From Rhodococcus sp. X156 (GTDB taxonomy: Bacteria; Actinomycetota; Actinomycetes; Mycobacteriales; Mycobacteriaceae), in contig NZ_CP034766.1 of NCBI RefSeq assembly GCF_004006015.1, forward strand, positions 3,381,001-3,445,000: a DNA stretch of 64,000 nucleotides, given 5' to 3'. Both the position numbers and the translations under genes were made by a program. Position 1 is the first letter of the stretch; the number at the start of each line of letters is the position of its first letter. Below, piece after piece: positions 36,680 through 44,077 of the stretch. The notes under the pieces were generated by a model. The model searched no databases. It was given only the letters and a program-made list of their open reading frames with translations, and was not told the DNA's origin.

Positions 36680-36710
36680 ATGTATATCTGAATCCGGTGT
36701 CGACTTCAAT
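36680..36710 (-). promoter_or_regulatory. Promoter/operator copy B, before tetR (leaderless)
   Basis: Minus strand: TTGAAG (-35, 36709-36704), 17-base spacer with CCGGATTCA, TATACA (-10, 36686-36681). The tetR ATG starts at 36673, eight bases past the -10, so the transcript should have almost no leader. 24 of 31 positions match copy A at 35960-35990, including the spacer core, which probably is the repressor site. Confidence 0.8.
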
Positions 36711-36798
36711 GAGGTCGTTCGGACAGGGCATCGCTGCCCTGAGCGAGTGGATCCGGGACGGCAAGCTGGTGCTGCGGGTCGGCGCCAGCCAGGAATGA
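36709..36798 (+). pseudogene. Possible C-terminal remnant of a quinone-oxidoreductase-like gene
   Basis: A 29-codon frame from ATG 36709 to TGA 36798 reads MRSFGQGIAALSEWIRDGKL and then VLRVGASQE. The DGKLVLRV segment resembles the common C-terminus of MDR/quinone oxidoreductases (GK-VLRV). No upstream part of such a gene exists, and the frame overlaps the tetR promoter. It could be decayed coding sequence or chance; evidence is weak. Confidence 0.25.
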
Positions 36799-36819
36799 GC
36801 ACCGACCAGGGCTGACGCG

Positions 36820-37479
36820 CTAGTCCGCCGCCACGATCCCGAACCGCTCGGCCAGCTGGCGCCGGGTCTCGGCGGCACTGGTGTGCAGCACCCCGGCGAT
36901 GCCCAGCCGCGCCGCGCCGTCCAGGTTCTGCTGCAGGTCGTCGATCAGCACGGCCGTCTCTGGGGACACCCCGAGCCGCTCGCAGGCCAGCGCGTAGATC
37001 TTGCGCGAGGGCTTGCGCACGCCCACCTCGGAGGACACCACCACCTGGTCGGCCATGGACGCCAGGTCGAAGCCTGCGTAGCCACCGCGGCCGAAGGCGT
37101 TGGTCACCAGGGCCACCGGGTAACCCGCCGCCCGCAGCCCGGCCACCAGGGCGATGGTGTCCTCGTCGCGGGTCAGGCCCGCCTGCATGCGGGCGATCAG
37201 CCCCTCCGCGCTCACCGGTGCACCGTGGGCGGTGAGCCGCTCGGCAAAACCGCGCTCGAACTCCTCGGCGCTGGTGCGACCGGACTCGTGCTCGGAGATC
37301 AGCCGTCGGGCCACCTCGTCCTCGCTGAGCAGTCGCAGCGGCAGGCCCGGGTCGCCACCGAGCGTGGCACCGAAGTCCGCGAACGAGCGCATCACGCTGG
37401 AGGTGAGCACGCCACCGAAGTCCACCAGCACTGCGTCGCGCCCGGGTTCTGCCACGTCGCTCCTGCCCACTGCGCTCAT
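36820..37479 (-). CDS. HAD-superfamily protein of the ACAD10 N-domain/epoxide-hydrolase N-domain type
   Basis: A 219-residue HAD-IA protein from ATG 37479. Motif I is VLVDFGGVLTSS (Asp20), where the usual second Asp is Gly; motif II is LVTNAFG; motif III and IV are KPSRKIY and IDDLQQN. The DFGGVL form resembles the HAD domain of animal ACAD10 and some sEH N-domains. It lies upstream of tetR on the same strand, 146 bases away. With the kinase and dehydrogenase of the operon it completes the three-domain set HAD-APH-ACAD of ACAD10. Activity (phosphatase or none) is uncertain. Confidence 0.85.
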   Translation of the reverse strand: MSAVGRSDVAEPGRDAVLVDFGGVLTSSVMRSFADFGATLGGDPGLPLRLLSEDEVARRLISEHESGRTSAEEFERGFAERLTAHGAPVSAEGLIARMQAGLTRDEDTIALVAGLRAAGYPVALVTNAFGRGGYAGFDLASMADQVVVSSEVGVRKPSRKIYALACERLGVSPETAVLIDDLQQNLDGAARLGIAGVLHTSAAETRRQLAERFGIVAAD

Positions 37480-37649
37480 GGCCCCATCAGACCACCCCGC
37501 ACCGTCACGGTAGGGACGGGGCCGGTGCCCTGCGCGCGTCGGCAAAGACCTGACAGCGCCCACTCGGATCGTCAGCCTCGAGGACTGACCGCACCGTCCA
37601 GCAGATCGTGGACGCGCACGCCTGAGGCCGCGCCGGCAGGGCCTGCGGA

Positions 37650-38552
37650 CTAGAAGCCGAACCAGTGGAACTGGCGGGCCAGGTCGATGAGGTAGTTCAG
37701 CAGCAGCTGGAACAGAAACGCGAACGGGTCCTGCGCCGCCACCGGGGGCCGGATGGTGCCGGCGTGCAGCAGGGCGCGGGCCTGCTCGGTGACCACGCCC
37801 GCGATCGGCGCACCGTAGCCCGGCCCCTCGGTGAGGATGACGGTCGCGAAGCGGTCACCGGGGCCGACGTAGCCGGTGGAGTTGAAGGTGGGCAGCCCAC
37901 TGGCGCTGTCGGCACCCCAGCCCTGCTTGACGGCCCAGGTGACCGTGGCGCTGGGTAGGCCGAAGTGCTGGAACGTGCCGTCGGAGCCGTGGACGGTGGT
38001 GTTGCGCATGGCGTTGCTCAGCCACGGCCACACCCGGGGGTCGTGCGCCACGGCGTTGTAGAACACCGCCATCCCGTGCGCGGTGATGCGGGTGCCGCCC
38101 CACCAACCCGAGCGCGGTGGCGGAGCACCCAGGAACGGGATGTTGTAGTGCTGGGCGGCCCAGGTCACCACGCTGTCGCCGCCGGTTCGGTAGTACAGCG
38201 CGTTGGCGGAGGCGTCGTCGGACTGGGTGATCATCTTCCAGGCGGTGGTCTCGTTCCAGCCGCTCATCTGGCCCTGGACGAGCAGTCGCGTGGCGATGAA
38301 GACCTTCATCACCGACTCCGAGGCGTACTGCAGGTCGAAGTCACCGCCACCCCAGAACTGGCCGTTGGTGGTGTCCACGACGCCGATCGCCGAGCGGTAT
38401 CCGCGGGCGTTGGCGTAGCCAACCGCGGCTGCCGCGTCGTCGGCGCCCTCGGCGGCCGCCGAGGGGGCGGTGACGACCGCCCCGAACAACACCTGCGCCA
38501 GCAGGACCAGCGACGCAACGACAACTCTGGGGCGCATCGATCTGGGGCGCAT
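37650..38552 (-). CDS. Secreted serine hydrolase, beta-lactamase-like
   Basis: A 300-residue protein with a signal peptide (VVVASLVLLAQVLFGAVVTAPSAAA, cleavage after about residue 34). It has a serine-hydrolase SxxK motif in YASESVMKVF (Ser80, Lys83), an SDD/SAN element in QSDDASANAL, and VKQGWG in place of KTG. This suggests a class-A-like fold with a D,D-peptidase or esterase-like role; beta-lactamase activity is not certain. The C-terminus ends in a hydrophobic stretch (FAFLFQLLLNYLIDLARQFHWFGF). The start codon region is duplicated (ATG at 38552 and again at 38537 in a 15-base tandem repeat). Confidence 0.8.
   Translation of the reverse strand: MRPRSMRPRVVVASLVLLAQVLFGAVVTAPSAAAEGADDAAAAVGYANARGYRSAIGVVDTTNGQFWGGGDFDLQYASESVMKVFIATRLLVQGQMSGWNETTAWKMITQSDDASANALYYRTGGDSVVTWAAQHYNIPFLGAPPPRSGWWGGTRITAHGMAVFYNAVAHDPRVWPWLSNAMRNTTVHGSDGTFQHFGLPSATVTWAVKQGWGADSASGLPTFNSTGYVGPGDRFATVILTEGPGYGAPIAGVVTEQARALLHAGTIRPPVAAQDPFAFLFQLLLNYLIDLARQFHWFGF
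38526..38552 (-). repeat. Duplicated start-codon segment of the serine hydrolase gene
   Basis: The segment ATGCGCCCCAGA at the start (38552-38541) is repeated 15 bases later (38537-38526), giving MRPRSMRPR. Either ATG can serve as start; the second is closer to the signal peptide. A tandem slippage event is the simplest explanation. Confidence 0.75.
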
Positions 38553-38601
38553 GGTGCTCCGAGGGCTCGACCAGTGGTGCGCGTCATCTAACACGAAAAC
38601 C

Positions 38602-38636
38602 GTTACGTGTGGTGATCTTTCAACCACTGCACGTAA
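38602..38636. promoter_or_regulatory. Inverted repeat between lipoprotein and serine hydrolase genes
   Basis: GTTACGTG (38602-38609) faces CACGTAAC (38629-38636), with further partial pairing inside (TGGTG and CCACT). It lies 25 bases past the lipoprotein stop and 50 bases before the serine hydrolase start, both minus strand, in a locally less GC-rich stretch. It may be a regulator site for the hydrolase promoter or a terminator for the lipoprotein gene. Confidence 0.5.
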
Positions 38637-38660
38637 CCACCGGCCTCAGCATCACCGCTC

Positions 38661-39239
38661 TCAGCGCACCACGAGCCCGGTGACCCAGGTGGCGCCGTCC
38701 GCCAGGCGGGACACCGTCACGAGCACGGTCCTGCCGTCGCCGCGGTAGGTGAACACCGGCCCCTCGCCGCCACCGACCGGCGCGTACCCGGCCGTCTGCC
38801 GCTGCTGACCGGCCAGGCTGGCCACCAGCTCGGCCGGCACCGCCCCGGGCGCCACGCACTTGCTGGCCTCGGCCACCTGCCCGGCGCTGAGGGAACCCAT
38901 GAAGGCGTCCGCGGTGTCCTGCGCGCGGTCGGTGGCGGCGCACAGGTTCGGCGGCAGCGACACCGCCGCCGCCCGTGAGGTGGGTGCCGCCGGCGTGGGC
39001 GCCGCCGTCGTGGGGGTCACGGGCCGGGTGGTGGCCGAGGGGGCGAGCGTCGGGGGCGCCAGGGTGGTGCGCGGGGCGGGCTCGGCCGGCACCGGCGGCG
39101 GTGTGCTCGGCGGCGCGGACACGGAGCTGGCGGGGGGCGCCACGGTCGTCTGCGGGGCCGGTTGCGCGGGAGAACCACCGCAGCCGGCCAGCACGCCGAT
39201 GGCACCCAGTAGTCCGGCAGTCACCAGGAGTCGCGTCAC
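38661..39239 (-). CDS. Small lipoprotein with Pro/Thr linker
   Basis: A 192-residue protein from a GTG at 39239. Signal peptide VTRLLVTAGLLGAIGVLAGC has a lipobox with lipidated Cys20. Then comes a linker of about 75 residues rich in Pro, Ala and Thr, and a compact C-terminal domain (about residues 95-192) with two Cys (LCAATDRAQD, SKCVAPG) and no family I recognise. A short helical first half is followed by beta-like segments (GPVFTYRGDGRTVLVTVSRL). Thirty-five bases separate it from the GH3 gene upstream, so the two may be co-transcribed. Confidence 0.75.
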   Translation of the reverse strand: MTRLLVTAGLLGAIGVLAGCGGSPAQPAPQTTVAPPASSVSAPPSTPPPVPAEPAPRTTLAPPTLAPSATTRPVTPTTAAPTPAAPTSRAAAVSLPPNLCAATDRAQDTADAFMGSLSAGQVAEASKCVAPGAVPAELVASLAGQQRQTAGYAPVGGGEGPVFTYRGDGRTVLVTVSRLADGATWVTGLVVR

Positions 39240-39273
39240 GGGGTGAGCATGCCAGCCCCGGCCGCCGCTCAGC

Positions 39274-40566
39274 TCACGCGCAGAGCGGAACCTGCTTGGC
39301 CAGCACCACGCGGCGCAGCGACTGCTGCACCTGCGCGGCCGGCAGCCGCCCGTCGGCCACCGCCGCCTCCAGGTAGTCGAGCACCGCGGGCAGCCGAGTG
39401 GCGGTGATGAACACCGCCACGTCGCTGCCGGCCCGCAGCGCACGCAGCGACGCCTCTCGCACGTCGAACCGGTCGCTGATGGCGGCCATGCCCGCGAGGT
39501 CGTCGCTGAACACCACCCCCTCGAACGGCGGGGCGCCGTAGCCGCTGCCAGCACGCAGCAACCCGACCGCGGCCGGGCTGAGGCTCGCGGGCAGGCCCGG
39601 CTCGGTGAGCCCGGGAACGGCCAGGTGACCCACCATCACGCCGGTGCCCGCCGGTGACGACTCCGCGACCAGCGCGCGAAAGGGCACCAGGTCACGCTGC
39701 TGCAGGGCAGGCAGGGCGGGCGTGGTCACCGTGCCCCGGTGCGAGTCGCCGCTGGAGGCGCCGTGGCCGGGGAAGTGCTTGAGCACGGGCAGCACACCGG
39801 CGGCGCGGAGGCCGTCGGCGAACGCCCGGGCGTAGCTGGTCACCACCTGCGGGTCCGGGCTGAACGAGCGGTCCCCGATGACGGTGGTGCTCGCCTGGGC
39901 GGAGACGTCGGTGTCGGGGGCAAAGTCCACGGTGATGCCGTAGCCGCGCAGCTGCTGGCCACGGGTGAGGGCGAGCTGGCGCACCTGGGCGGGGCTCATC
40001 CCGGACTGCACCATGGCCCGCGCCGAGGGGATGCTGCCGTCCAGGGCGTCGATGCGCTGCACCCGACCGCCCTCCTCGTCGGCCGCCACCATCACTCCGA
40101 GGCCTGCCGGGGACTGGGCGTCGAGCCGGGACAGCGCGCCGCTGGTGAGCAACCCGGTGGCGTTGCCGCCGACGAAGACGCCGCCGACACCCTGGCGGAC
40201 CACGTCGGTGACCTGACCGGGTCCGGACGAGTCCACCCCGACCATCAGCAGCTGTCCCAGCTGCTGGCGCAGCGGCAGGGTGGCCAGGTAGTCGGTGGGC
40301 ACACAGCCGGGGACCGGCGCAGCAGCCGGCACCGAGGTGGTTGGTGGCTCGGGAGACGACGGCCCGGGAACGGGTGCGGTGGTGGGTCCGGTCGGCTCGC
40401 TCGGACCAGGACTCGACGGGGCGGCACTGGCCGGGGGCAGCGCAGCGCTGGGCGGCGGCCCAGGGGAGCTGCAGCCGACCACCATCGTCGCGCCCAGCAC
40501 GCCGGCGAGCAGGCCACGACGCACCGACCGGAACGCGCGGGAGCCCGTGCAGTCCGTCTTCACCAT
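39274..40566 (-). CDS. GH3 beta-N-acetylhexosaminidase lipoprotein (LpqI/NagZ-like)
   Basis: A 430-residue lipoprotein from ATG 40566: signal peptide with lipobox MVVGC (Cys32), a Pro/Ser/Thr linker to about residue 85, then a GH3 domain. Motifs include DEEGGRVQRI, the catalytic loop KHFPGHG near 240, and FSDDLAGMAAI near 340 with the nucleophile Asp. NagZ-type enzymes remove N-acetylglucosamine from muropeptides; in mycobacteria the secreted LpqI does so in cell-wall recycling. The neighbouring lipoprotein and serine hydrolase fit a cell-wall setting. Confidence 0.9.
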   Translation of the reverse strand: MVKTDCTGSRAFRSVRRGLLAGVLGATMVVGCSSPGPPPSAALPPASAAPSSPGPSEPTGPTTAPVPGPSSPEPPTTSVPAAAPVPGCVPTDYLATLPLRQQLGQLLMVGVDSSGPGQVTDVVRQGVGGVFVGGNATGLLTSGALSRLDAQSPAGLGVMVAADEEGGRVQRIDALDGSIPSARAMVQSGMSPAQVRQLALTRGQQLRGYGITVDFAPDTDVSAQASTTVIGDRSFSPDPQVVTSYARAFADGLRAAGVLPVLKHFPGHGASSGDSHRGTVTTPALPALQQRDLVPFRALVAESSPAGTGVMVGHLAVPGLTEPGLPASLSPAAVGLLRAGSGYGAPPFEGVVFSDDLAGMAAISDRFDVREASLRALRAGSDVAVFITATRLPAVLDYLEAAVADGRLPAAQVQQSLRRVVLAKQVPLCA

Positions 40567-40608
40567 CGCGCCAGTCAAGCACGGTGGACCAGGGCGGAGC
40601 CACCGGCC

Positions 40609-41607
40609 TCAGCTGCCGTAGGCGCTGACTCCCGACCTGTCGTCGCAGCGCAGCCGGCCTTGGTGCACAAGCAGATCCAGGTGAGCGGCGGTCTCGCCGA
40701 TGGCCAGCACCTGGTTGAAGATGTCCAGGTCGGCGTAGCTGCGCTTGTGCCGGGTCCACCGCAGGATGCGGGCCACGTCGAGCACCGTGCTGCCCTGGGT
40801 CACCGCGGCGAGCGTGTCGGCCAGCCGGGTGTCGTGGTGCTCCAGCAGCTCGTCGATGCGCTTGTGCGCGCTGTCGGTCACGGCCCCGTGCGCGGGCAGC
40901 AGCATCCGGTCGGGCATTGCCCGCACCACGCGCAGCGACTGCAGGTAGTCGCCCAGGGCCAGTCGGGGCGGTCCGGGCTCCACGGCGATGGACGGCGTGA
41001 TGCTGGGCAGCACGTGGTCGCCGGCGAAGAGCAGGTCGGCGGCGGCGTCGACGAACACCACGTGGCCGCGGGTGTGGCCCGGGGTGGGCACCGAGTCCAG
41101 GCTGCGGCTGCCGAGGGCGATGGTGTCGCCCTCCTCCAGCCACTGGTCGGGGGCTTCCCACGGGCCGCCCTCGCTGGGCGGGGCGTTGCGGATGAGGTCG
41201 GCCAGCTGCTGCGCCCCGTAGCGGGCCATCCGGTCGGCGTTGAGGACGTTGGCCTCGGCGGCGCGGTGCAGCAGCAGGTCCATGGACGGCTTCTCCCCGG
41301 CGCCCAGCGCGACGTCGGAGCCCACTCGGCGGCGGATGGTGACCGCCTGCGTGTAGTGGTCGCGGTGCACGTGGGTGACCAGGATCCGGCTGACGTCGCC
41401 GAGGTCCGCGCCCAGCGTGGCCAGGCCGCGCTCCAGCTGCTCCATGGACTCCGGGATCGCCCAGCCGGAATCCACCAGCACCAGCGAGTCGCCGTCGGTG
41501 ATGGCGTAGACGTTGACCGCGCGCAGCCCGTCGTTGGGCAGGGGCAGCGGGATGCGGTGCACGCCCTCGGCCACGGGGTACACGCCAGGTGTGGTCCAGT
41601 CGCTCAT
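40609..41607 (-). CDS. Metallo-beta-lactamase-fold hydrolase
   Basis: A 332-residue protein with the metal motif THVHRDHYTQ (His79, His81, Asp83, His84), DSVPTPGHTRGHVVF and FAGDHVLPSITPS, typical of the zinc MBL superfamily (glyoxalase II/thioesterase-like branch). A C-terminal winged-helix-like segment (TVLDVARILRWTRHKRSYADLD...AAHLDLLVHQGRLRCD) is found in LACTB2-like members. Substrate unknown, maybe a thioester. Its ATG overlaps the stop of the glycosyltransferase gene (ATGA), so it belongs to the GT4/flippase operon. Confidence 0.87.
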   Translation of the reverse strand: MSDWTTPGVYPVAEGVHRIPLPLPNDGLRAVNVYAITDGDSLVLVDSGWAIPESMEQLERGLATLGADLGDVSRILVTHVHRDHYTQAVTIRRRVGSDVALGAGEKPSMDLLLHRAAEANVLNADRMARYGAQQLADLIRNAPPSEGGPWEAPDQWLEEGDTIALGSRSLDSVPTPGHTRGHVVFVDAAADLLFAGDHVLPSITPSIAVEPGPPRLALGDYLQSLRVVRAMPDRMLLPAHGAVTDSAHKRIDELLEHHDTRLADTLAAVTQGSTVLDVARILRWTRHKRSYADLDIFNQVLAIGETAAHLDLLVHQGRLRCDDRSGVSAYGS

Positions 41608-42872
41608 CCGTGGGAGTCTGGCACGCAGGTGTGACGGCCGTCTCGCCCGGTCCCACACCGGCACTCGCCGCCAGCAGTGCCGCCGGTGCTGACCCTGCTG
41701 CGCAGCCGCGCACCGCCCGGGCGGCCCACCGCCCCGTCGGAGCCAGTGCGCGCCAGCACGGGGTCGGGCAGTCGCGTGCCGGCGATGACGGCGGCCTGCT
41801 GGTAGTGCTCCATGCTGCGCGCCAGCATGTGGCCCCAGGTCATCTCCGGCGTGGTGGCCACGTTGTGCTCCCGGATGGCCCGCAGCCGCTCCGGTGCGGT
41901 GAGCAGCCCGGCGGTGGCGGCGGCCATGTCGGCGTCGGAGCCCACCAGCAGCCCCTCCACGCCGTCGCGCACGAACTCCACCACCCCGCCGCAGGACATC
42001 GCCACCACCGGCAGGCCCGCGCTGCGGGCCTCCAGCGCAGCGATGCCGAAGGACTCCAGCCGCGCCGGCGCCAGGTACACGTCGGCGGTGCGGTAGACCT
42101 GCCGGATCTCCTCGCGGGTGCGGGCGCCGGGCAGGCTGACCCAGTCCTGCATGCCGCGCCGGCGCAGTGCCTTCTCCATGTCGGCGCGCCGGGGGCCCTC
42201 GCCCATGATCACCGCGCGCAGGCGGACGTCGGTCGGCACCTGTGCCCGGATGGCCTGCAGCGTGCGGATCAGCGGCATCGGGCGCTTGCGCTGGGCCAGC
42301 CGCATCACGCTGACGATGGTGAGCTCGCGCGGGTCGGCGTGGTGGGCGGGCAGCTGCCACGCCGCGGCGTCCACCCCGTTGCCGAGCACGGCCACCTCCT
42401 GGCCGGCCAGCATGTAGCGCATCGGCTTCGCCGCCACCTGGCTCACCGCGGTCCAGCGGGCCTTCCAGCGGGTCCAGCCCGCCGCGGTGCCCGCCACCCG
42501 CAGGATCGCCCCCGGCGGCGGGACCGAGTGCATGGTGACCACCATGGGCACCCCCGCGGCCGAGGTGATCGCCCCGGCCGTCCACACCAGCGGGGACACC
42601 AGCGACGCGTGCGCGTGCACCACGTCCACCTCCCCCGGTGCGAGCAGCCGGTGCAGCGCCGCACGGGTGCTCACCCCGGGCACCCCCTGCCGGAAGCCCG
42701 GCACCCGGTGCACGGTGGGCCCGGCGGGGTCCTCCGGCGCCTCGGCGGCGGTGCGGGTGATGACGCGGACCTCGTGGCCCTGGGCGCGCTGGCGCCGGGC
42801 GAGGTCGTGCACCTGCATCTCGATGCCGCCCAGGCGGGGCAGGTAGCAGTCGGTGACGTGGGTGATCCTCAC
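41604..42872 (-). CDS. GT4-family glycosyltransferase
   Basis: A 422-residue GT-B protein from a GTG at 42872. N-terminal RITHVTDCYLPRLGGIEMQVHDLARRQRAQGHEV is typical of the GT4 acceptor domain; the C-terminal domain has SVMRLAQRKRP, MGEGP and the donor-binding APARLESFGIAALEARSAGLPVVA (E-x7-E). The last 50 residues are low-complexity. Likely adds a sugar from a nucleotide or lipid donor to a lipid or glycan. It overlaps genes on both sides by 3-4 bases (flippase-like protein upstream, MBL hydrolase downstream). Confidence 0.9.
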   Translation of the reverse strand: MRITHVTDCYLPRLGGIEMQVHDLARRQRAQGHEVRVITRTAAEAPEDPAGPTVHRVPGFRQGVPGVSTRAALHRLLAPGEVDVVHAHASLVSPLVWTAGAITSAAGVPMVVTMHSVPPPGAILRVAGTAAGWTRWKARWTAVSQVAAKPMRYMLAGQEVAVLGNGVDAAAWQLPAHHADPRELTIVSVMRLAQRKRPMPLIRTLQAIRAQVPTDVRLRAVIMGEGPRRADMEKALRRRGMQDWVSLPGARTREEIRQVYRTADVYLAPARLESFGIAALEARSAGLPVVAMSCGGVVEFVRDGVEGLLVGSDADMAAATAGLLTAPERLRAIREHNVATTPEMTWGHMLARSMEHYQQAAVIAGTRLPDPVLARTGSDGAVGRPGGARLRSRVSTGGTAGGECRCGTGRDGRHTCVPDSHG

Positions 42873-43951
42873 GCGGTGGTCACCGGCACCAGTGCGCGAC
42901 GGCGCCGCGACTGCTGCACCAACCAGGCGACGATGCCCAGCCCGCCCACCGGGATCTCCAGCAGGAAGGTGAACCCGCGGTACAGCAGCACTGCCGCGGC
43001 CACCCCCACCGCTCCCCCGCCCAGCGCGATGAGCATGCCGGCGCAGGCGGTCTCCGCGAAGCCCGCGCCGTTGGGCGTGATGGGGACCAGCGTCAGCAGC
43101 CGCTCCACGGCGAAGCCGGCCGCGATCACCCCCACGGGCAGGTCCTCACCCAGCAGGTGCAGGCAGCTGCCGAGCAGCAGCACCTGCAGCAGCAGGTACC
43201 CGGTGACGGCGACGCTCATCTGCAGCCACGCCGTCTGGATCACCTCCACCGTGGACGACCTCAGCTGCGGCAGCACGTCGACCATGCGGGAGCGCCGCGG
43301 GGAGCGGACCAGGCGCATGCCGCCGGCGACCGCCTGGTCCAGCACGGTGCCGCAGCCGCGGGCCACGCGGTGGCTGCTCAGCGCCGACAGCAGCGCCACC
43401 AGCACCAGCGCGAGCACCACCACGGCCGTGCGCACCGCGCTGAGCACAGGACCGGAGGTGAGCGTGCCGGTGGACAACAGCCAGGCCAGCACCGCGCCGG
43501 CGAACACCAGCTTGCCCAGCCAGTCCCACAGGTTGCTCACCGCGGTGAAGGTGGCGAAGGCGGACCGGGTGAACCGCCAGGAGCGGATCATCGCGAAGTT
43601 CAGCCCCACCCCGGCCGCCCCGCCGAAGGGCGCCACGTTCGCCACGGCGCTGCCGGTGAGGTTCAGCATCAGCGCCTGGCGGTGGGTGAGTCCGGGCAGG
43701 GCCGCGGTGAGCACCCAGGTGTAGGACCACAGTCCCGCCAGCCACAGCGCGGCGAGCAGCAGCAGGGCGGTGAGCGGCACCCCGGCCAGCACCTTGCTCA
43801 CCGGGTCCCACGAGGTGCCCAGCACCCGGGGCAGCACCAGCAGCAGCCCGACGACGGTGGCCAGCGCGGCGACGGAGGCGAGCGCGCGCAGCCCCACCCA
43901 GCCGCGCCGGGGCGCGGCGGCAGGGGTCTCCTCAGCCGGAGTGGTGGTCAT
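42869..43951 (-). CDS. Lysylphosphatidylglycerol-synthase-like/UPF0104 membrane protein
   Basis: A 360-residue polytopic membrane protein with about eight hydrophobic segments and the family motifs LNLTGSAVANVAPFGGAAGVGLNFAMIRSWRF (about 110-140) and ERLLTLVPITPNGAGFAET near 290. The same transmembrane domain is found in MprF-type flippases and in glycolipid export proteins. It has no aminoacyl transferase domain. First gene of a three-gene operon with a GT4 glycosyltransferase, so it may move or hold a glycolipid. The gap to the divergent PIG-L gene carries a direct repeat. Confidence 0.85.
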   Translation of the reverse strand: MTTTPAEETPAAAPRRGWVGLRALASVAALATVVGLLLVLPRVLGTSWDPVSKVLAGVPLTALLLLAALWLAGLWSYTWVLTAALPGLTHRQALMLNLTGSAVANVAPFGGAAGVGLNFAMIRSWRFTRSAFATFTAVSNLWDWLGKLVFAGAVLAWLLSTGTLTSGPVLSAVRTAVVVLALVLVALLSALSSHRVARGCGTVLDQAVAGGMRLVRSPRRSRMVDVLPQLRSSTVEVIQTAWLQMSVAVTGYLLLQVLLLGSCLHLLGEDLPVGVIAAGFAVERLLTLVPITPNGAGFAETACAGMLIALGGGAVGVAAAVLLYRGFTFLLEIPVGGLGIVAWLVQQSRRRRALVPVTTA

Positions 43952-43978
43952 CGTGTGCGGGTCCTCGTGCGTCGTAGG

Positions 43979-44039
43979 GCTCAGGTGAAGTACAAGCAGT
44001 CCGCACAATGTAAGCACCAACCGCGCTCAGGTGTAGCAC
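43979..44039. promoter_or_regulatory. Two direct copies of a 15-base motif between divergent operons
   Basis: GCTCAGGTGAAGTAC (43979-43993) and GCTCAGGTGTAGCAC (44025-44039) differ at two positions and are 46 bases apart (start to start), between the flippase-like gene (minus, start 43951) and the PIG-L gene (plus, start 44078). The spacing and location suit a regulator that binds direct repeats. Function inferred only. Confidence 0.5.
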
Positions 44040-44077
44040 GCGTCACGGCTGAGCGAGCCGGCTGCCATGCTGAGCCC

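Noticed and set aside
37480-37649. Coding remnant between the HAD and serine hydrolase genes
   Set aside because: A short coding-like stretch ending in IVDAHA and a TGA at about 37622 is visible, but it has no start, no family match and is broken by stops in the neighbouring frame.
43157-44077. Long upstream extension of the PIG-L gene frame
   Set aside because: It is antisense to the flippase-like membrane protein, Gln/His-rich, and the family N-terminus begins at GTG 44078.
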